64,000 nucleotides of DNA from Pseudeuparius sepicola (GCA_963920635.1 OY987298.1:58445949-58509948), one strand, 5' to 3'. Shown: positions 1 to 12,500, numbered from the stretch's first letter. Made by a program: numbers and translations. Notes: generated by a model not told the origin, from the sequence alone.

Positions 1-892
1 ATACGCTCAGTCACAGCCTGTCTCAATGGATTTTGCCATATAGACTAAAATTTAATGCACCCTATCTCGGTCAAAATCATTTTGTAGGAAAAATGGAAAC
101 TAATAGAAACAAAAAAAAACTTTGACACAGTTGACATGAGACATGATCATTGTTAGTATGCACCTAGACCTAGTAGGTATATGATATACATAATGATTAT
201 ACAGTGCTATTCATAAAGTTTGCACAAAATTTGAAAAATTTGTATTATTCTATTTTTTGGAAAATCTGATTTTGGGCTATGTTGGTGCATGTTTTGTTTA
301 CACTTTTGCGCCTAAAGAGGGTCGTGACGTCGATGTCACAGCCCATGCCTGTCAAATTTGACATTTGAAATAAAAAAATTGGGAAAAATCAGATTTGCCT
401 TGAAAATATCGGAAAAAGTTATTAAGAAAATGTGTTTGTATTGCATTATTGTGACTTTATGCAAATTTTCAGAAAGACATCAGAATATTCGTCTTTCTTA
501 CTTGATATTCCTGGAATTGAAACTGAATCCATAAAATTCGATACAAAACTGTACCTTATAATTTTGTTTCACTGAATTTCAAAATATGGATGTATTTTAT
601 GTAAAAATATTACAACACTGGCCCAGGGAATAAACTTATTTTAAAATGAAAGAGTCTTTGCACCAAGATTGCGTTCTTACACTATAGCTAGTTTAAAAAA
701 TCTCATTTTTCTCCTTAACTTTGCATTGAAATTCATTTGTATTGTTATGATTTAGTAAGAGAGCAACCACACTAAATATGTTTCTTCGGTTATTTGCGGG
801 AAAAAAATATCGAGTACCGATTTGAAGAGAAATAATGAAGAAAAAACGAACATCGTGATATCCTTCTGAAAATTTGCATAGGGGCACAATAG
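1..892. other. AT-rich DNA, no gene recognised
   Basis: I see no coding frame or RNA gene here. The short open frames near 693-961 run through simple repeat and carry no family motif. A 14-nt palindrome (TGTCAAATTTGACA) lies near 352-365 and is not obviously functional. Confidence 0.6.
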
Positions 893-901
893 TATATACA
901 G

Positions 902-948
<47 letters not shown>
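893..948. repeat. (TA)n microsatellite
   Basis: An almost pure TA dinucleotide tract with one interruption. It ends directly in ACAGGGTGTTTCATAATTGC (from 948). That is the terminal motif seen on many inverted-repeat elements in this window, so the microsatellite probably expanded at the TA target site of such an element. No matching opposite end was found nearby. Confidence 0.9.
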
Positions 949-1032
949 CAGGGTGTTTCATAATTGCATGCTGATCCGGCAGGAGGATATTCCTTGGGCG
1001 ATTTTAAGACACAATTTTCATATTAACATCAT

Positions 1033-1053
1033 CTATATATATATATATATATA
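1033..1053. repeat. (TA)n microsatellite
   Basis: A short TA dinucleotide run, about 80 bp after the truncated TACAGGGTG-type element end. Confidence 0.85.
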
Positions 1054-1179
1054 CAAATTTATACCGTCTAAATAAATTATAAATAAATATAAATAAATAA
1101 ATTTTCACACGAAATTATGTAAAAACCTTTTTCTGGCCCTTTTAAACCTAAAATCTATCTGGTTTTAATATTGGTAAAA

Positions 1180-1247
1180 AACTTCAACATAATTCCCTGA
1201 TGAAGGTCACGAAGTAGACCGAAAGCTTGGTATTATAAAAAGAAGTT
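1180..1247 (+). ncRNA. Hammerhead-ribozyme-like motif, degenerate
   Basis: Seen directly: CTGATGA (1197-1203), a GGTC/GACC stem (1205-1208 with 1217-1220), then GAAA (1221-1224). The flanks can pair: AACTTC (1180-1185) with GAAGTT (1242-1247), and ATAATTCC with GGTATTAT inside them with one mismatch. The order CUGANGA, stem II, GAAA is that of the hammerhead core, which is known in the terminal repeats of Penelope-like retroelements. Against an active ribozyme: A1204 breaks the usual first stem II pair, and stem III between GAAA and the closing helix is almost absent. Activity is doubtful. A sequence similar to what follows (ACCTTTCTGG-CTGCAA) recurs in the palindromic element at 5.48-5.79 kb. 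Confidence 0.35.
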
Positions 1248-1299
1248 AATATATACCTTTCTGGCTGCAAAACTCGTTATTTTATCTACTAAGTTGTTT

Positions 1300-3600
1300 A
1301 TTTATGCAAGTAGACGCATGCTTAGCTTATATCTCGGCAATAAATAAAATTTTGTATGAATCTCGGGCGCTATAATGCGTTTAAAGCCCTACGCGTGAAT
1401 ACCTGTTATATATTTTAAATAAGATACTAATAAGATATTTGATTCTTTTCATTACATAAAAGCGAAGTGAGTTAGGATTGGCAAAAATAAAAAACTTAAA
1501 GAATGTTTGGAATTAGTGAAAAAGCATAAGAGTTTGGACATTATGCTGTTAGATGAAGGATATTTTATCCTATGCAATTTTTCATTAATTATTTTTCTTC
1601 TTAGCCAAACATTCGGCACCATTGTGACGCAGAAACCAATCTGCATTAAACGAATGGAATTTTGAAAAATCCATTCTTTGTTTTCAAATTACTAATTCAT
1701 GTAGCCTTTTGAGAAAAGTTATATGTTGGTAGTGTAATTTGGTGATGCTACATACTAGATGCTACAATGCAGTGTATTTCGAAAACTAGAGGAAACTTTC
1801 CTATTGCCGCAATTTGATTTTTGTTTGGTTGATGACTGTTATAGTTGCCGAAGGACTCAAAAGGAGTACGACAAGTGCATGCTCTCCGTAAGGAGAGACC
1901 TGTGATTAATCTTCATTCATTCTTATTTAGAGTGATAAGCTTTTTGGCATTCTCAGGCACACAGGTCAATTTTTTATTAGAATCGCAGATAGATGTGTCG
2001 TCGACAAATTATAATTTTGGACCATTTCGTATTTTTAGCATCTTGTAAGTATTTTTATTTTAGCACGGAAAATTCCCATTAAAGCTACCTACACTAGAAA
2101 TATACATAAACTATAGGGGGAAAAAAAGAAATTTCTATTTATCGTTCCTCGTACTTTATAATTCTTATTCTAGCCTCGATTGAAAGCTAGATGATGAAGC
2201 TTTTTGGTTTCAGTAACAGTAGCGCTGGATCTTTTAAAACAAAAAAAACGTTAGAAAATAAAAATCGATAAGAAAAATATAAATTTCGTTTTTCTGGACC
2301 ACCGAATACAATCACGGAATTAAATAGTATAAAATTGTAAAAGAAAACATTTTCATATTTCCTCACTCCTTATTAGCCTCTTGGTAATGTCTTTAGATTT
2401 TAAAAACTCCCTACTTAATGGTTAAAATTTTTTTAAGTAAGAACACATAAATTTTTTTTCGTTGTTTATGCGATTTTATGGGTGAGAAGACTCAACGGTT
2501 TTTTTTTTAATTTTATCGCGCTGCATTTACCCGAAAAAAAAGTAAAATATAAAAGTTTCCGTTAACATCACGAAAAACATGTCGCAAGAATTTTGTGCGC
2601 ACGCGCATTAGCTCCCTCTTCGCCGCTGTCAAAAGCCAAGCCTTCATCAAAGTCAAAACCAAAACCAACTGGTTATTAGAAACTAAACATAATTTCACTA
2701 CTTAGTTTACATTGCGACGAATCTTTTCTCACAATGGAAGCAAAAAAAGTGTTTTGTGCTGTGTTGCATTAATATCATCGACAACTCAAAGAAATTGTTT
2801 CTGCGTCCAAACAAATAAAAAAAATCTTTTTTGTCATATGCTCCCAAAAATAGCTATTTTCCGGACTCATTTAAGTCCGTAAAATGCTTCTTTTTCGGCC
2901 TAATTAAAATGTTTTATTTACTAGAAAATTTTGCAAATAAAAAGTATCGAAATTCGGATGTAAATCAGGCTTTTCTGGTCACAGGTTAAGTTAGCTACAA
3001 ATCAATAAATTGGGAGCGGACCTTACTTTTTTAATTTTATGGAATGATAAAATCCTAACCTAGCTTTCTTCTGTGTATTATAAAGGATTTATGTTTACAA
3101 CGTTTATGAGTGATTTGTTTGCAAAGTTTCTGTAAAAACAACCCCATTATATAATAGTAGGAAACAAGATTTTTGTTCGATTACCACCTGGACCCCAGAG
3201 GAGAAAATTATGGTTTAAAGCAGGTCGCTGTCATGAAACTTCTTCCAAAGATATACAGCGTATTCCGCATAAGAACCGACATAGAGCAGGAGCATACAGG
3301 GGAGCGCAAAATAAGGTGATTTAACTCAACTTACCTTTATACTAAGTTGCACCCGTGAGAAGTTATAGGCCTTGAAAGTGGTCTTTGAAATTTCGAAAAA
3401 ATCAATATCGCAGTTATTTTTGAACTTGGAACAACCAAATTTGGTACACGTTGTCGGTGTCCCAAGGGCATTGATCGTCAGAAAACATAGTTCAATTGTA
3501 CCATTTTAAAAGGTTTATACATAGTGATGCACCCTAAAAATGTGACAGAACTTTTTTGTCCGTTTGCAGACTTGCAAAATTGTTACTTTGCGTTATGAAG
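1300..3600. other. AT-rich DNA, no gene recognised
   Basis: Low-complexity AT-rich sequence. Open frames of 60-67 codons (1452-1646, 1845-2048, 2513-2698) have no recognisable domain and are about what chance gives at this base composition. I see no inverted repeat or transposon end. Confidence 0.55.
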
Positions 3601-3612
3601 AATTTAATTCTA

Positions 3613-3868
3613 CAACTTTTTTACTCTTGTCGTTTTTCGAAAAACTTTATAGCTTTCGCCAAAAACGCGAATAACTGAAAATACGTATTGCAGAGGTGAT
3701 ATTTAAAATCACAGTATTGTGATCATATATTTATCTCTTACAACTTTTTTACTCTTTTCGTTTTTTGAAAAACTTTATAGCTTTCGCCAAAAACGCGAAT
3801 AACTGAAAATACGTATTGCAGAGGTGATATTTAAAATCACAGTATTGTGATCATATATTTATCTCTTA
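3613..3868. repeat. Tandem duplication, 2 x 128 bp
   Basis: The segment beginning CAACTTTTTTACTCTT at 3613 is repeated immediately at 3741 with only a few differences, giving two head-to-tail 128-bp copies. Each contains the palindrome TTTAAAATCACAGTATTGTGATCA-like core split by the word CACAGTATTGTG. Recent local duplication; no coding content. Confidence 0.9.
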
Positions 3869-5460
3869 ACTGAATAAACATTAGCTCCCACATGCTTCTA
3901 CCGAGGGTTCTACAGAAATATTATCCAGCAATGGCAAATGACAGTTGATTTTATTTAAATGGTCTTAGTTTACAATTCTCGGAAAATATTAACCTAAAAA
4001 TTCAAAATCTTCTTCCCACAAACCACAAAACATAACCAAAAAAACTTCTTCTCCCTAACCACAAAACATAATCGATGATTAGCTGATGTATTATTGTAGA
4101 TCAGGAATCAGGATTATTGAACACGTGTCACTTTGCTTTCGGCAATATTCTGCCCTATGCAATGACGTATTTTTACATTCGGCTCTGGTTCGGAAATTCA
4201 AATTTTATTTTTAAATTATTGGCTTTGGAAAGAATTAATAGAACAACAACGCCTATATGTGGACATGTTTATTAATCATGGTCCTTTCTAACACCGCTGT
4301 TTTGAAAATTTGGTAGAAGGAAACAACTCTATTATTCCATGTATTCTCGGAAATGCCCTCGTATGGACCGGAATATGACCTCACTGTTACGGAAATTTAT
4401 ATTTTCATTTTTGGCTTAATTAAAGCCCAAAAAAATCGAATAACTGCGAGGCTCTACATAAAATCCAAGTGAAAAAATCAAGAATTGGTTCTTTAGTGTA
4501 TTAGCCCATTGTTGTGAGTAGACTAATGTGTCAACATTAGTCTACTCAACATTAGTCTACATTAGTCTACTCAGGATTTAGATTACAATAAATATTAATG
4601 ATTTCTGGCCAGAATTATTAATTTCTAACCATTTTTGTAATATTTCTTATTTAGTTATTTGCAACACATTAAAATTACCTACTCGACAACTCCTACTTAA
4701 TTTTAGCGAATGGTGAATAAATAAACTTCCATCCCCACGATGCTCCAAACTATCAGTACCATAGAAAGAACTAAAGACTTTATAGATAGATAGATAGATT
4801 TGTTCAGCAAACTGCACTACATACCCATAAGTCTAATAGAACTACGAAAAACGAGATGATTCCATTTCATCATATTTTTCCCAATTGCAATCACCTTTAT
4901 CGCAAGTTGTTTGTATATCACAAATTTACATTCACAAGGTATGTAATTAATATATTATACATAATGTGGACATCTATTATGCGGCCATTCCATTATCACA
5001 TGCTTGAAAGGCCTCTCCAGTTCGCAAATTCACGTCGCAGCATCGTCACCCAGATAAATTATGTTGAAAGAGCGTCTATCCAGAAATACACGTAAAGCAT
5101 CTATTTAAATCCAGAGGCCCGGCTATATTTAACGCTGTAGACGTTTCTTCAGGCTAATCGACGTCATAACACTAACCACGTAACGGCCCTAGCAGATTAA
5201 AATGTCCGTGTCCTGTACTGTTTCTTTGGAGGGTAGTTAGTTTTGTAACGTGAGTGTACAGTGCCCAGTCATTTCGGATTGAGCAATGTCACGCAACAGC
5301 AACTAACTAGAGAGGGCGATTTAGTCGGTGGGCTTATCTTCATTTTGCTTAAAACACGTTTTGAAATCCGCCTTAATAGAAATTCCTACGCGAGGTCAAA
5401 ATAGCGATATATATATAGAAGGAAGTGGGTAGACTTGACTGTCTAGTTGAAAACAAACAG
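3869..5460. other. AT-rich DNA with a small hairpin and microsatellite
   Basis: No gene was recognised. A perfect 14-bp hairpin, GAGTAGACTAATGT (4516-4529) with ACATTAGTCTACTC (4534-4547), is followed by a partial direct copy of its right arm. A (TAGA)n tract lies at about 4782-4799. The 79-codon open frame 4856-5095 has no known motif. Confidence 0.5.
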
Positions 5461-5481
5461 TAACTTGTTAAACAAGTTAAT

Positions 5482-5788
5482 CGGGTTGCAGTCCGGAAAG
5501 GTTTAAGGCCTCAAAAGAACACTCTTATTAATGTGTTTTAAACCGTTTTTTAATTCTTGACTCCATGTTTGCGGTTTTTACTTTATCCTCTATGTTTCGC
5601 TAGTTTCATATATAAATCTCAATTTTGGTAAGATAACCTCACTTTTACCCATTGTGTAACAGTAATATTATTTATTTGTTTTTACAACTTTTAGATGTCT
5701 TGAAAAAGAAAATAAAACTTTCCGAAAGCTTGACTTTTCAAACAAGAGTGTTATTTTAAGGCCTCAAATCTTTTATGACTGCAACCGG
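5482..5788. mobile_element. Palindromic element, Penelope-like terminal repeat suspected
   Basis: Arms 5482-5526 and 5744-5788 are inverted copies (GGTTGCAGTC, AAGGCCTCAAA and AACACTCTT blocks match in order). Just outside lies a 9-bp palindrome, TAACTTGTT-A-AACAAGTTA (5461-5479). The core holds CCGAAAGCTTG (5722-5732), also present at the hammerhead-like site near 1220. The arm end, read on the minus strand (ACCTTTCCGGACTGCAAC), resembles the sequence following that site. I infer both are fragments of one retroelement family. No reverse transcriptase frame is visible. Confidence 0.5.
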
Positions 5789-5983
5789 CAATTATATTTT
5801 TAGTTTTTAGAGAAAATGTTATAATTTACAGATATGTTTGCTTATTTCGGAACTTGAAAGAAAAATAATGTTAGGAGTTTCGAGATGTGTTCAATGTCAC
5901 ACTGAAATTGGAGAAACTGTCCTCGTCATTTAGGGGAGTTTAGTTCCTGGCTGCCAAAAAGGTTCCTAGACGTTTTCGATCGT

Positions 5984-6336
5984 GCGGCAATTATTATTAT
6001 TTTGTCTTCGCTGTCATTTGCAGCTAGGGCCGTCTTTTCCCGATATAACTAGGACAGCATTCGCGCAAGTACAAGTACGGAAAACCATAGAAAACCGTGG
6101 TAATCCCAGTGAGTGTAGGACAATTAGAAAATTACATAAAAGGCAATACCGTGAACCCACATTTTTGTCCAGCGCTCTTGGCCATCAGCGGTGTTTTTCT
6201 ATAAAGACATGTATGCGCATGCACAGTTTGCCTCGACCTCGATTCGAACCAAGCTCGATCGAAGGCAGAACAACATGCTAAATAGTTGGCAATGCCCCGA
6301 ACATGGCAACGAAGACAAAATAATAGTAATTGCCCC
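5984..6336. mobile_element. Small inverted-repeat element (MITE-like)
   Basis: Left arm 5984-6017 (GGCAATTATTATTATTTTGT...) and right arm 6301-6336 are inverted copies over about 34 bp with a few mismatches. The two short open frames here (5982-6281 plus, 6132-6350 minus) share the peptide QLLLFCLRCH because they read the two arms, so they are not genes. The interior has a tRNA B-box-like word on the minus strand (GGTTCGAATC) but no complete tRNA fold. Confidence 0.7.
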
Positions 6337-6603
6337 CCTCCCTCGCACAAGCATGTGTTTACTCCTAGTTTGGAGTATTGTGAGGGTTGAGAATTATTAT
6401 TATTAACGCCACCGCGACCCCTAAATGCCTTAAATTCTATGCAATATCGTATGACCAGAAAATTACGTAAATTTCAGAAGAATAAACACTAGGTATTTTG
6501 CAATTACGGGAAGAAGAAACGCGAATTGTAGATCTAGATATATTTTGGAAAAGTATTCTTTAAACAAGTTCTTTAAAGCTCCAAGGCAAACCAATACTCC
6601 ACT

Positions 6604-7025
6604 ATACAGGGTGATTCAAATTCGAGGGCCACCAAGGGGGTCTCCGTAACGTAAGTGATAGGTGGGTTGTTTGGCAAAGTTTTATAATAAATCATTCGAA
6701 ATCGGAAAAAAAATCCATCGAATGACGAAAAAATTCAACATGGCCGCCATAAGTTGATGAAGGTTAACAAGAGACGAAACGTGAGATTTAAAATCAGTAA
6801 CAGCCATCTTGTAGAGCAGACAAAGTTGCCCCAGGAAAGTACTTTCAGATTTTTAATAGCTGTTTAAATAAAATGAAAACAAAAAATATTTTTTTTTTCG
6901 AAAATTTCTCTACGGCAAACTGTTGGGCCCATAAATATCCAATTTTTCCAAATTTAAACTACCTACTTATCACCTACCGTTACGGAGATCCCCATGATGC
7001 CCCTCGGATTTGAATCACCTTGTAT
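6604..7025. mobile_element. Non-autonomous Tc1/mariner-like MITE, TACAGGGTG end
   Basis: Long terminal inverted repeats: TACAGGGTGATTCAAATTCG from 6605, and its complement ending ...GAATCACCTTGTA at 7024. The match continues for about 75 bp through TCTCCGTAACG and AGGTGATA blocks. TA dinucleotides flank both ends, consistent with the TA target duplication of the Tc1/mariner superfamily. The interior has no transposase frame, so this is a deletion derivative or MITE. Confidence 0.85.
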
Positions 7026-7029
7026 AAAC

Positions 7030-7753
7030 AAGAAACTGAAAAATGTAATGCGTTCTAATAATAATATATGGAAGTATGCTATGTACACTTTTAGAGGGAC
7101 ATAGAAAACTCAAAAAAAAAACTGCCGACCTTATCCTTTTCCATCCACTATACTAATTTAAAGTCTACAATATTGCCAAGCTTCATAAAAATGGTAGGTA
7201 ATTTTCCAACATTACCCCCGCGCAAAATTTTTATACACTCTATATGTTTCGTTGGTAGAGAACTGATGAGTTGTAGCACAGACTAACGAGAAATATTTAT
7301 TCTGTGGTTGTAGTAACATAAATATAGCATTTTGGCAGATCACATAATCACCAAGATAGAAAGTAGGAATCTACTAATCGACTAAGGAATTTAGGAAAAC
7401 GAGATTACCGAAATAAATGCAACATACAGCCACTATCATCCACAGTTCAACGGCGTCTATTCTGGGAACACAGAAAATATAGCCTATTTATGCTGCCAGA
7501 GTTATTAAGTCTCTACTGTGGTAATATGCACAAAGGGCAGCAGTTCGAGCGAGGTGACCGCTTCCCATTAGATGTTAAACTAACGAGACAGCGTTCCGTG
7601 AATACAAATGAATTAATACTTCTCGTTATTTTTTCTATAGAATATATTGTTTGATGTTTTTATATTTCACATATTTAATTTGGTGGCTAGTTTTACAGCT
7701 TTTGTATTGCGTTTAAACATAAATTGTTTTTTATCGCTATTCTACTACCGTTA
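7030..7753. other. AT-rich DNA, no gene recognised
   Basis: No coding motif or inverted repeat found. The phrase CACAGACTAACGAG near 7277 recurs at about 32299, hinting at a dispersed repeat. Confidence 0.5.
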
Positions 7754-8665
7754 TACAATGTGTCCACGGCAAAGCGGTATTATAGGTGTACCTATATGAC
7801 AATTTTTTTTGCATTACAAACACATTTTTTTGTATTCTGCTCTTGCTTCACCCAAAAACTATTTTTAGTATATTGGACTTTAAAAAAATTATGGAGGGCG
7901 CTGCTGGTAACAGCTGAAAAATAAAAATCGCATCAATTAAAGTGCCTTTTCTGTACGAAATATTAAAAAAAATTATAAGAAAAACTCGCTCAGAATTAAA
8001 AAATATGACGTATCAAATTACAGAACTAAATATTTTTTTAATTATATATTTTTTTAAATATTTAAATGTTATTAGAAAAACTTGCTCAGAATTAAAAAAT
8101 ACGACGTTGTATCAAATTACAGAACTAAATATTTTCTTTTACTTATAATTTTTCTAAAATATAAACGTAATCATAATTAAAATTTATTTATTCTACCCAT
8201 GTTCCACACAAAGACGGATCACTTTTATTTTTGTTTCCACGGCATACTCTTCTTAAAATTTAAAATTAAAATTACAAATGCTATGAATTCAATTGACCTT
8301 CAAGCCATTCAAAATAGCTGCAAAGAATTTAAGAACAGTGTTGAGATGTGTGCTGAAAATGGAGGAACATGGGTAGAATAAATAAATTTAAATTATGATT
8401 ACATTTATATTTTAGAAAAATTATAAGTAAAAGAAAATATTTAGTTCTGTAATTTGATACAACGTCGTATTTTTTAATTCTGAGCAAGTTTTTCTAATAA
8501 AATGTTTCAATATTTCGCACAGAAAAGGCACTTTACCTGCGATGCGATTTTTATTTTTAAGCTGCTACCAGCGCCCTCTATAAATTTTTTAAAGTCCAAG
8601 ATACTAAAATAGCAAAATAATTGTCATATACACCTATAATACCGCTTTGCCGTGGACACACTGTA
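7754..8665 (+). mobile_element. TA-flanked element, copy 1 (TACAATGTGTCCACGG end)
   Basis: The left end TACAATGTGTCCACGGCAAA is matched by the complement of ...TTTGCCGTGGACACACTGTA at the right end, with TA flanking each side. The arms stay recognisable for more than 200 bp inward (CTCAGAATTAAAAAAT, CGACGT, AATTACAGAACTAAATATTT blocks). The arm contains its own internal direct repeat (about 7966 and 8072). A short transposase-like C-terminus lies inside at 8284-8381. A second copy is at 50663-51548 and a 147-bp piece at 9405-9551. Confidence 0.85.
8284..8381 (+). pseudogene. Transposase C-terminal remnant in element copy 1
   Basis: The frame ends in residues SVEMCAENGGTWVE followed by TAA, preceded by SIDLQAIQNSCKEFKN. 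The pattern (aromatic, basic residue, C-x2-NGG near the extreme C-terminus) resembles the ends of DUF4817/Tc3-type insect transposases, which close with C-I-x3-GGHFEHL. No catalytic residues remain in this copy. The element's second copy (51113-51226) has the same tail but runs a few codons longer, to SKSSESK. The assignment rests on motif resemblance alone. Confidence 0.4.
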
Positions 8666-8669
8666 TATT

Positions 8670-9404
8670 CACTAGTTGTGGGAAAGTATTGTTACGGCAA
8701 AAACTTAAAAAAAAAACCGCTAAATCGGTTTAAAGTGTTCTAAAACGTCGGAAAGCAAAGTTTGTGCAAAAAACTGGCGCCTGTACGTTGTGTTTCCTCG
8801 ATAAGGGAGCAATGGTGTGAATTTGAAATGTTTTCTATGTTTTGCAGATTAATAAGCATAATATCTTTAATACACAATAACATCATTCTCTTATTCGGGA
8901 ATCCCATGGATGGTGTTGATAAATTTCCTCCGTTTACGATTGTTTGGATTATCGGAACGGTAGCACTTGCTATATCTGGTTCGGAACCGGTTTAGGGAAA
9001 TCCTCACACTTAATTAATGGGAACTGAATCCAGTCCAAACGAATAAATTATTGTTTTTATTGTTATCTCAGGTCGACCCGCTATCGACAATAATAAATCC
9101 AATTAACGTCACCGTTTGGGATTGCTACCTGATTGTTATGGGAACGAAATTTTAAGAAAGAGAATCAACGGCTGTCAAATCGTTTCCCCAGAAAACATTA
9201 TCAACCAACAATGCAAATTAGATTGCTCAGTAGTTTATTGACTATGATTCACCCATAATATAATATGCGCTTTTCTGGAGAATATACCTCACATAAATTA
9301 CGTGGAAATTTGCCATGGCAACTAATCAAATTTATGATTGGAAATTCTTTATTATTTATTGTCAAACAAACTTATACCTTGCATAGATCAAAGTTTTCTC
9401 CTTT
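8670..9404. other. AT-rich DNA, no gene recognised
   Basis: No transposon end or coding motif was recognised. The 77-codon open frame 8762-8995 lacks any domain signature. Confidence 0.5.
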
Positions 9405-9551
9405 AAGAATTTAAGAACAGTGTTGAGATGTGTGCTGAAAATGGAGGAACATGGGTAGAATAAATAAATTTAAATTATGATTACATTTATATTTTAGAAA
9501 AATTATAAGTAAAAGAAAATATTTAGTTCTGTAATTTGATACAACGTCGTA
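9405..9551 (+). repeat. 147-bp exact-looking duplication of 8323-8469
   Basis: I found no mismatch reading 9405-9551 against 8323-8469, an offset of 1082 bp with no indel. The block starts inside the transposase-like tail (AAGAATTTAAGAACAG) and ends at CAACGTCGTA. It lacks the element's terminal repeats, so it is a segmental copy, not a transposition. Confidence 0.9.
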
Positions 9552-12500
9552 GTACAATGGTGTAGTTCAATGCCGGTAGGGGTATTAGCCCTCGGAGTAG
9601 TTGTTTCTGTTGGTTCTATCTTTTTAAACTTATACCTTTCTGTATTTTCCAGAACCACACAGTGAGAGAGCAAAAAGTGTGCACAGGGCGCAGCTCGTGA
9701 AAACAAAAAAAAAACAACGAAAAAAAGAAGTCCTGCCAACGTCCAAACTGAAGTTTTTAGGCTCCAAATAAATTTTTCTTTAAGAATCAGCGGTATAGTG
9801 GTATCGGAAGTAACAGTAGGTACTTGCACTTAGACAAAAGATTCTGCTTCAAAGATGAGTTTTGATGGTATGCAAATAATTACCAACCATTCAAACCGCT
9901 CAACAACGGTAAGCTGATCCTTAAAATTATAAATCGGGTACTCAGGAGCAGCAACTCATAAAGATCAGAAAGCTAACACTATAAACCCGTATTTGTCGAT
10001 AGATAACCGACATCATTCCAATATTATTGGAAATCTTGGAAAAATATCCACAAATGAAAACAATGAACACCAAGAAGCAATTAAAAAGCCCTGACCTCCC
10101 AAAGAGATAACCAACCAGTCCACATGATGCCGGGCCATCATTATGCAAATTTCAATGATTTGGTTCTTACAAACCTATTAAATCAATTCGATATACCTAG
10201 GGGTCCTTTATTAGGAGAGTTGTTATCATCAGATTTAAATTGGTTTTGCATAAAAGTAATGACTCTAAGGTAAAGAAAAAACCATTTTGGCTATTGCCTC
10301 ATAGGCTTGCAAGTAAATTTTTGAGAGTAATCAAAGCAGTATGAAAATTTGACACTAAGAATGACACTTTGATTGTCATTTTAACTTCAGTCACGATCAA
10401 TCTTGACCGGTTACAAAGCAAGTTGTCCGGGATCGATCACGGACATGGTCAAATTGACTAGTCAACATTAAATATTGTCTGAATTTTTAAATTTCCCGCA
10501 AAAATTTTCAAAAATGACAACAAATGTGCAGATGACAGTTAAAAGCATGACGTTTGGTGGTAGTTTTGTGTATGTTTTGTAGTTTAAGGTTTAATGGCTG
10601 CAAAATAACGGTTAAAATTTTGTTGATTGAAAGACTCGTGGCAAATTTGAATTTGTATTTAATTTAAAGTTTAAGATGCCAAAAGTGGTAAGAAAAGGTT
10701 AGTGGAATTTTTTGGAAAAAAAATTTAAAACAGAAAAAAGATTGTAATTACAAATTAATGTCAACACCATGCCACAAGAATTATTAAACACATCCTAGCT
10801 AACTGTAAAAATTGCCCCGAAAATACATATAAGAAACCAATTTATTTTTAATATATTATCATTTTTTGTTTTTGTTTTTATTTTTTTTAACCAAAATAAA
10901 AAACTTTTCGAATTATATTATTTCCTTATTTGATTTTTGACAATCCTGTTAACTACATAGAACTGACTCAAATATATGTTTCACACACCATTTTAGTGGG
11001 AAAATTACGACAAAATATATATGTTTTTCATTTTTAAAAATGACCCATTTTCTTTCATTTTCAACTTGGTCAGTCAAGTCACGGAAAGATAGTGACCCGT
11101 CAAGATACCATCACTAAAATAATTTAATTCAATGAAAATTATACCTAGTTATAATTATTAGGTACTTATTAGTACATAAAGTAAGATTTGAAGGTATCTA
11201 TAGTTAGATAAGCCTATACTTTCTACTGAAAAACTTAGATTTGACAATCGTTGTTACCAAATATTTCAAAATTAATTTAAATAGTCAAGTGCGTCAAGTC
11301 GCCTCAGGTCTTCATTCGCAACTGATTGAGGTAGGTACTTATTAAAAATGTAAAGAATTGTAGATGGATAAGAGTTTATCATGAAGGTAGTTTTCAACGT
11401 CACAAGATAAGAGGATTTGGTCAGATGGCGAAAATATAATATGCATTTTTTGAGTGAGGAGGTTCACTTTGAGTTATTTGTGGTAAGGATGAAGTATCTC
11501 AATATTGACCATCTAGTACTAATACTAAATACAAGACTATATTGTGGTTTCAACAAAATTGTTATCGTCCTGTTAATTAAAATACCAAAATAAAAATGTC
11601 CCAACAATTTGGCAAGATGCGTTCATTAAATGTACAAAATTGAGGTGTTTATCGATCGTGTTTGAAGGTTGCTTGGACGATAGAAAATAATATTGGGGCA
11701 GTAAAATATTGGCTTGCACAAAAAATATTCCATATTTTGGGTTTCAGTGGTTACGGAACCCTTTCTTGCAAATGTAATGGTCTATGTTTTGGTTGCTAAA
11801 AATGGCTTATGAGATATTTTTTTAATTTTTGAATAGAGTATATTGGGAAATATTCTGCTGTATGTTGGCGCCAGATGGGGCCGTTTTCCACTACACAATA
11901 GTCATCCATTAAAAATGCTATTGTCGCATAAATTTATTCGAACAAAGGGCTGGCTTGTGAGATATTCAAAAAAACATTAATTTGCAAAAACTAAATTGCT
12001 TTTACTTCAAGAGATGTCGAAAAAGTTTCTTTAATGAAAAGCGTGAGTAAAATTAAGGTTACTTATGGTATAATTGTAAAAAATGGTGCTATTTAGCGTG
12101 ACACAAACAACAAAAACAACTTTCCCATTTTCAAAAAGACTCTACCAAGAGTTCTACATTAATTAATTTAGAAAATATTATTCACGCCTGCAAAATATTC
12201 CAATTCTAAACGCAAACAATGTGTGGGTATGGGAGGGCAAGAGCGAACTTCCTCTCTTTGATCTTAAGTGAATAATTATTATTTCACGCAAGTAGCAGTA
12301 CGTCCCGCCAGAAATAGCCCAATTTTTAACCCAGTTTTTCTTTTAGTGACTCACATTATGGTCTAGGGAATGAACACGCGCCAACATTTTGGGACGGTTA
12401 TAAATTTTTAAATTTCCTATTATTTTCTCTCGATTGGGTTATTGTTATTATGAACATTTTGCAGTTGCAATTTGTCGTGACGTTGAAAATAGGAATGGTA

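Noticed and set aside
6200..6340. tRNA-like B box (GGTTCGAATC on the minus strand)
   Set aside because: The surrounding sequence does not fold into a cloverleaf, has no good A box at the right spacing and lies in a MITE-like palindrome.
9503..9829. 108-codon minus-strand frame
   Set aside because: It runs from unrelated DNA into the duplicated transposon piece and has no domain; the peptide end repeats in other copies of the element.
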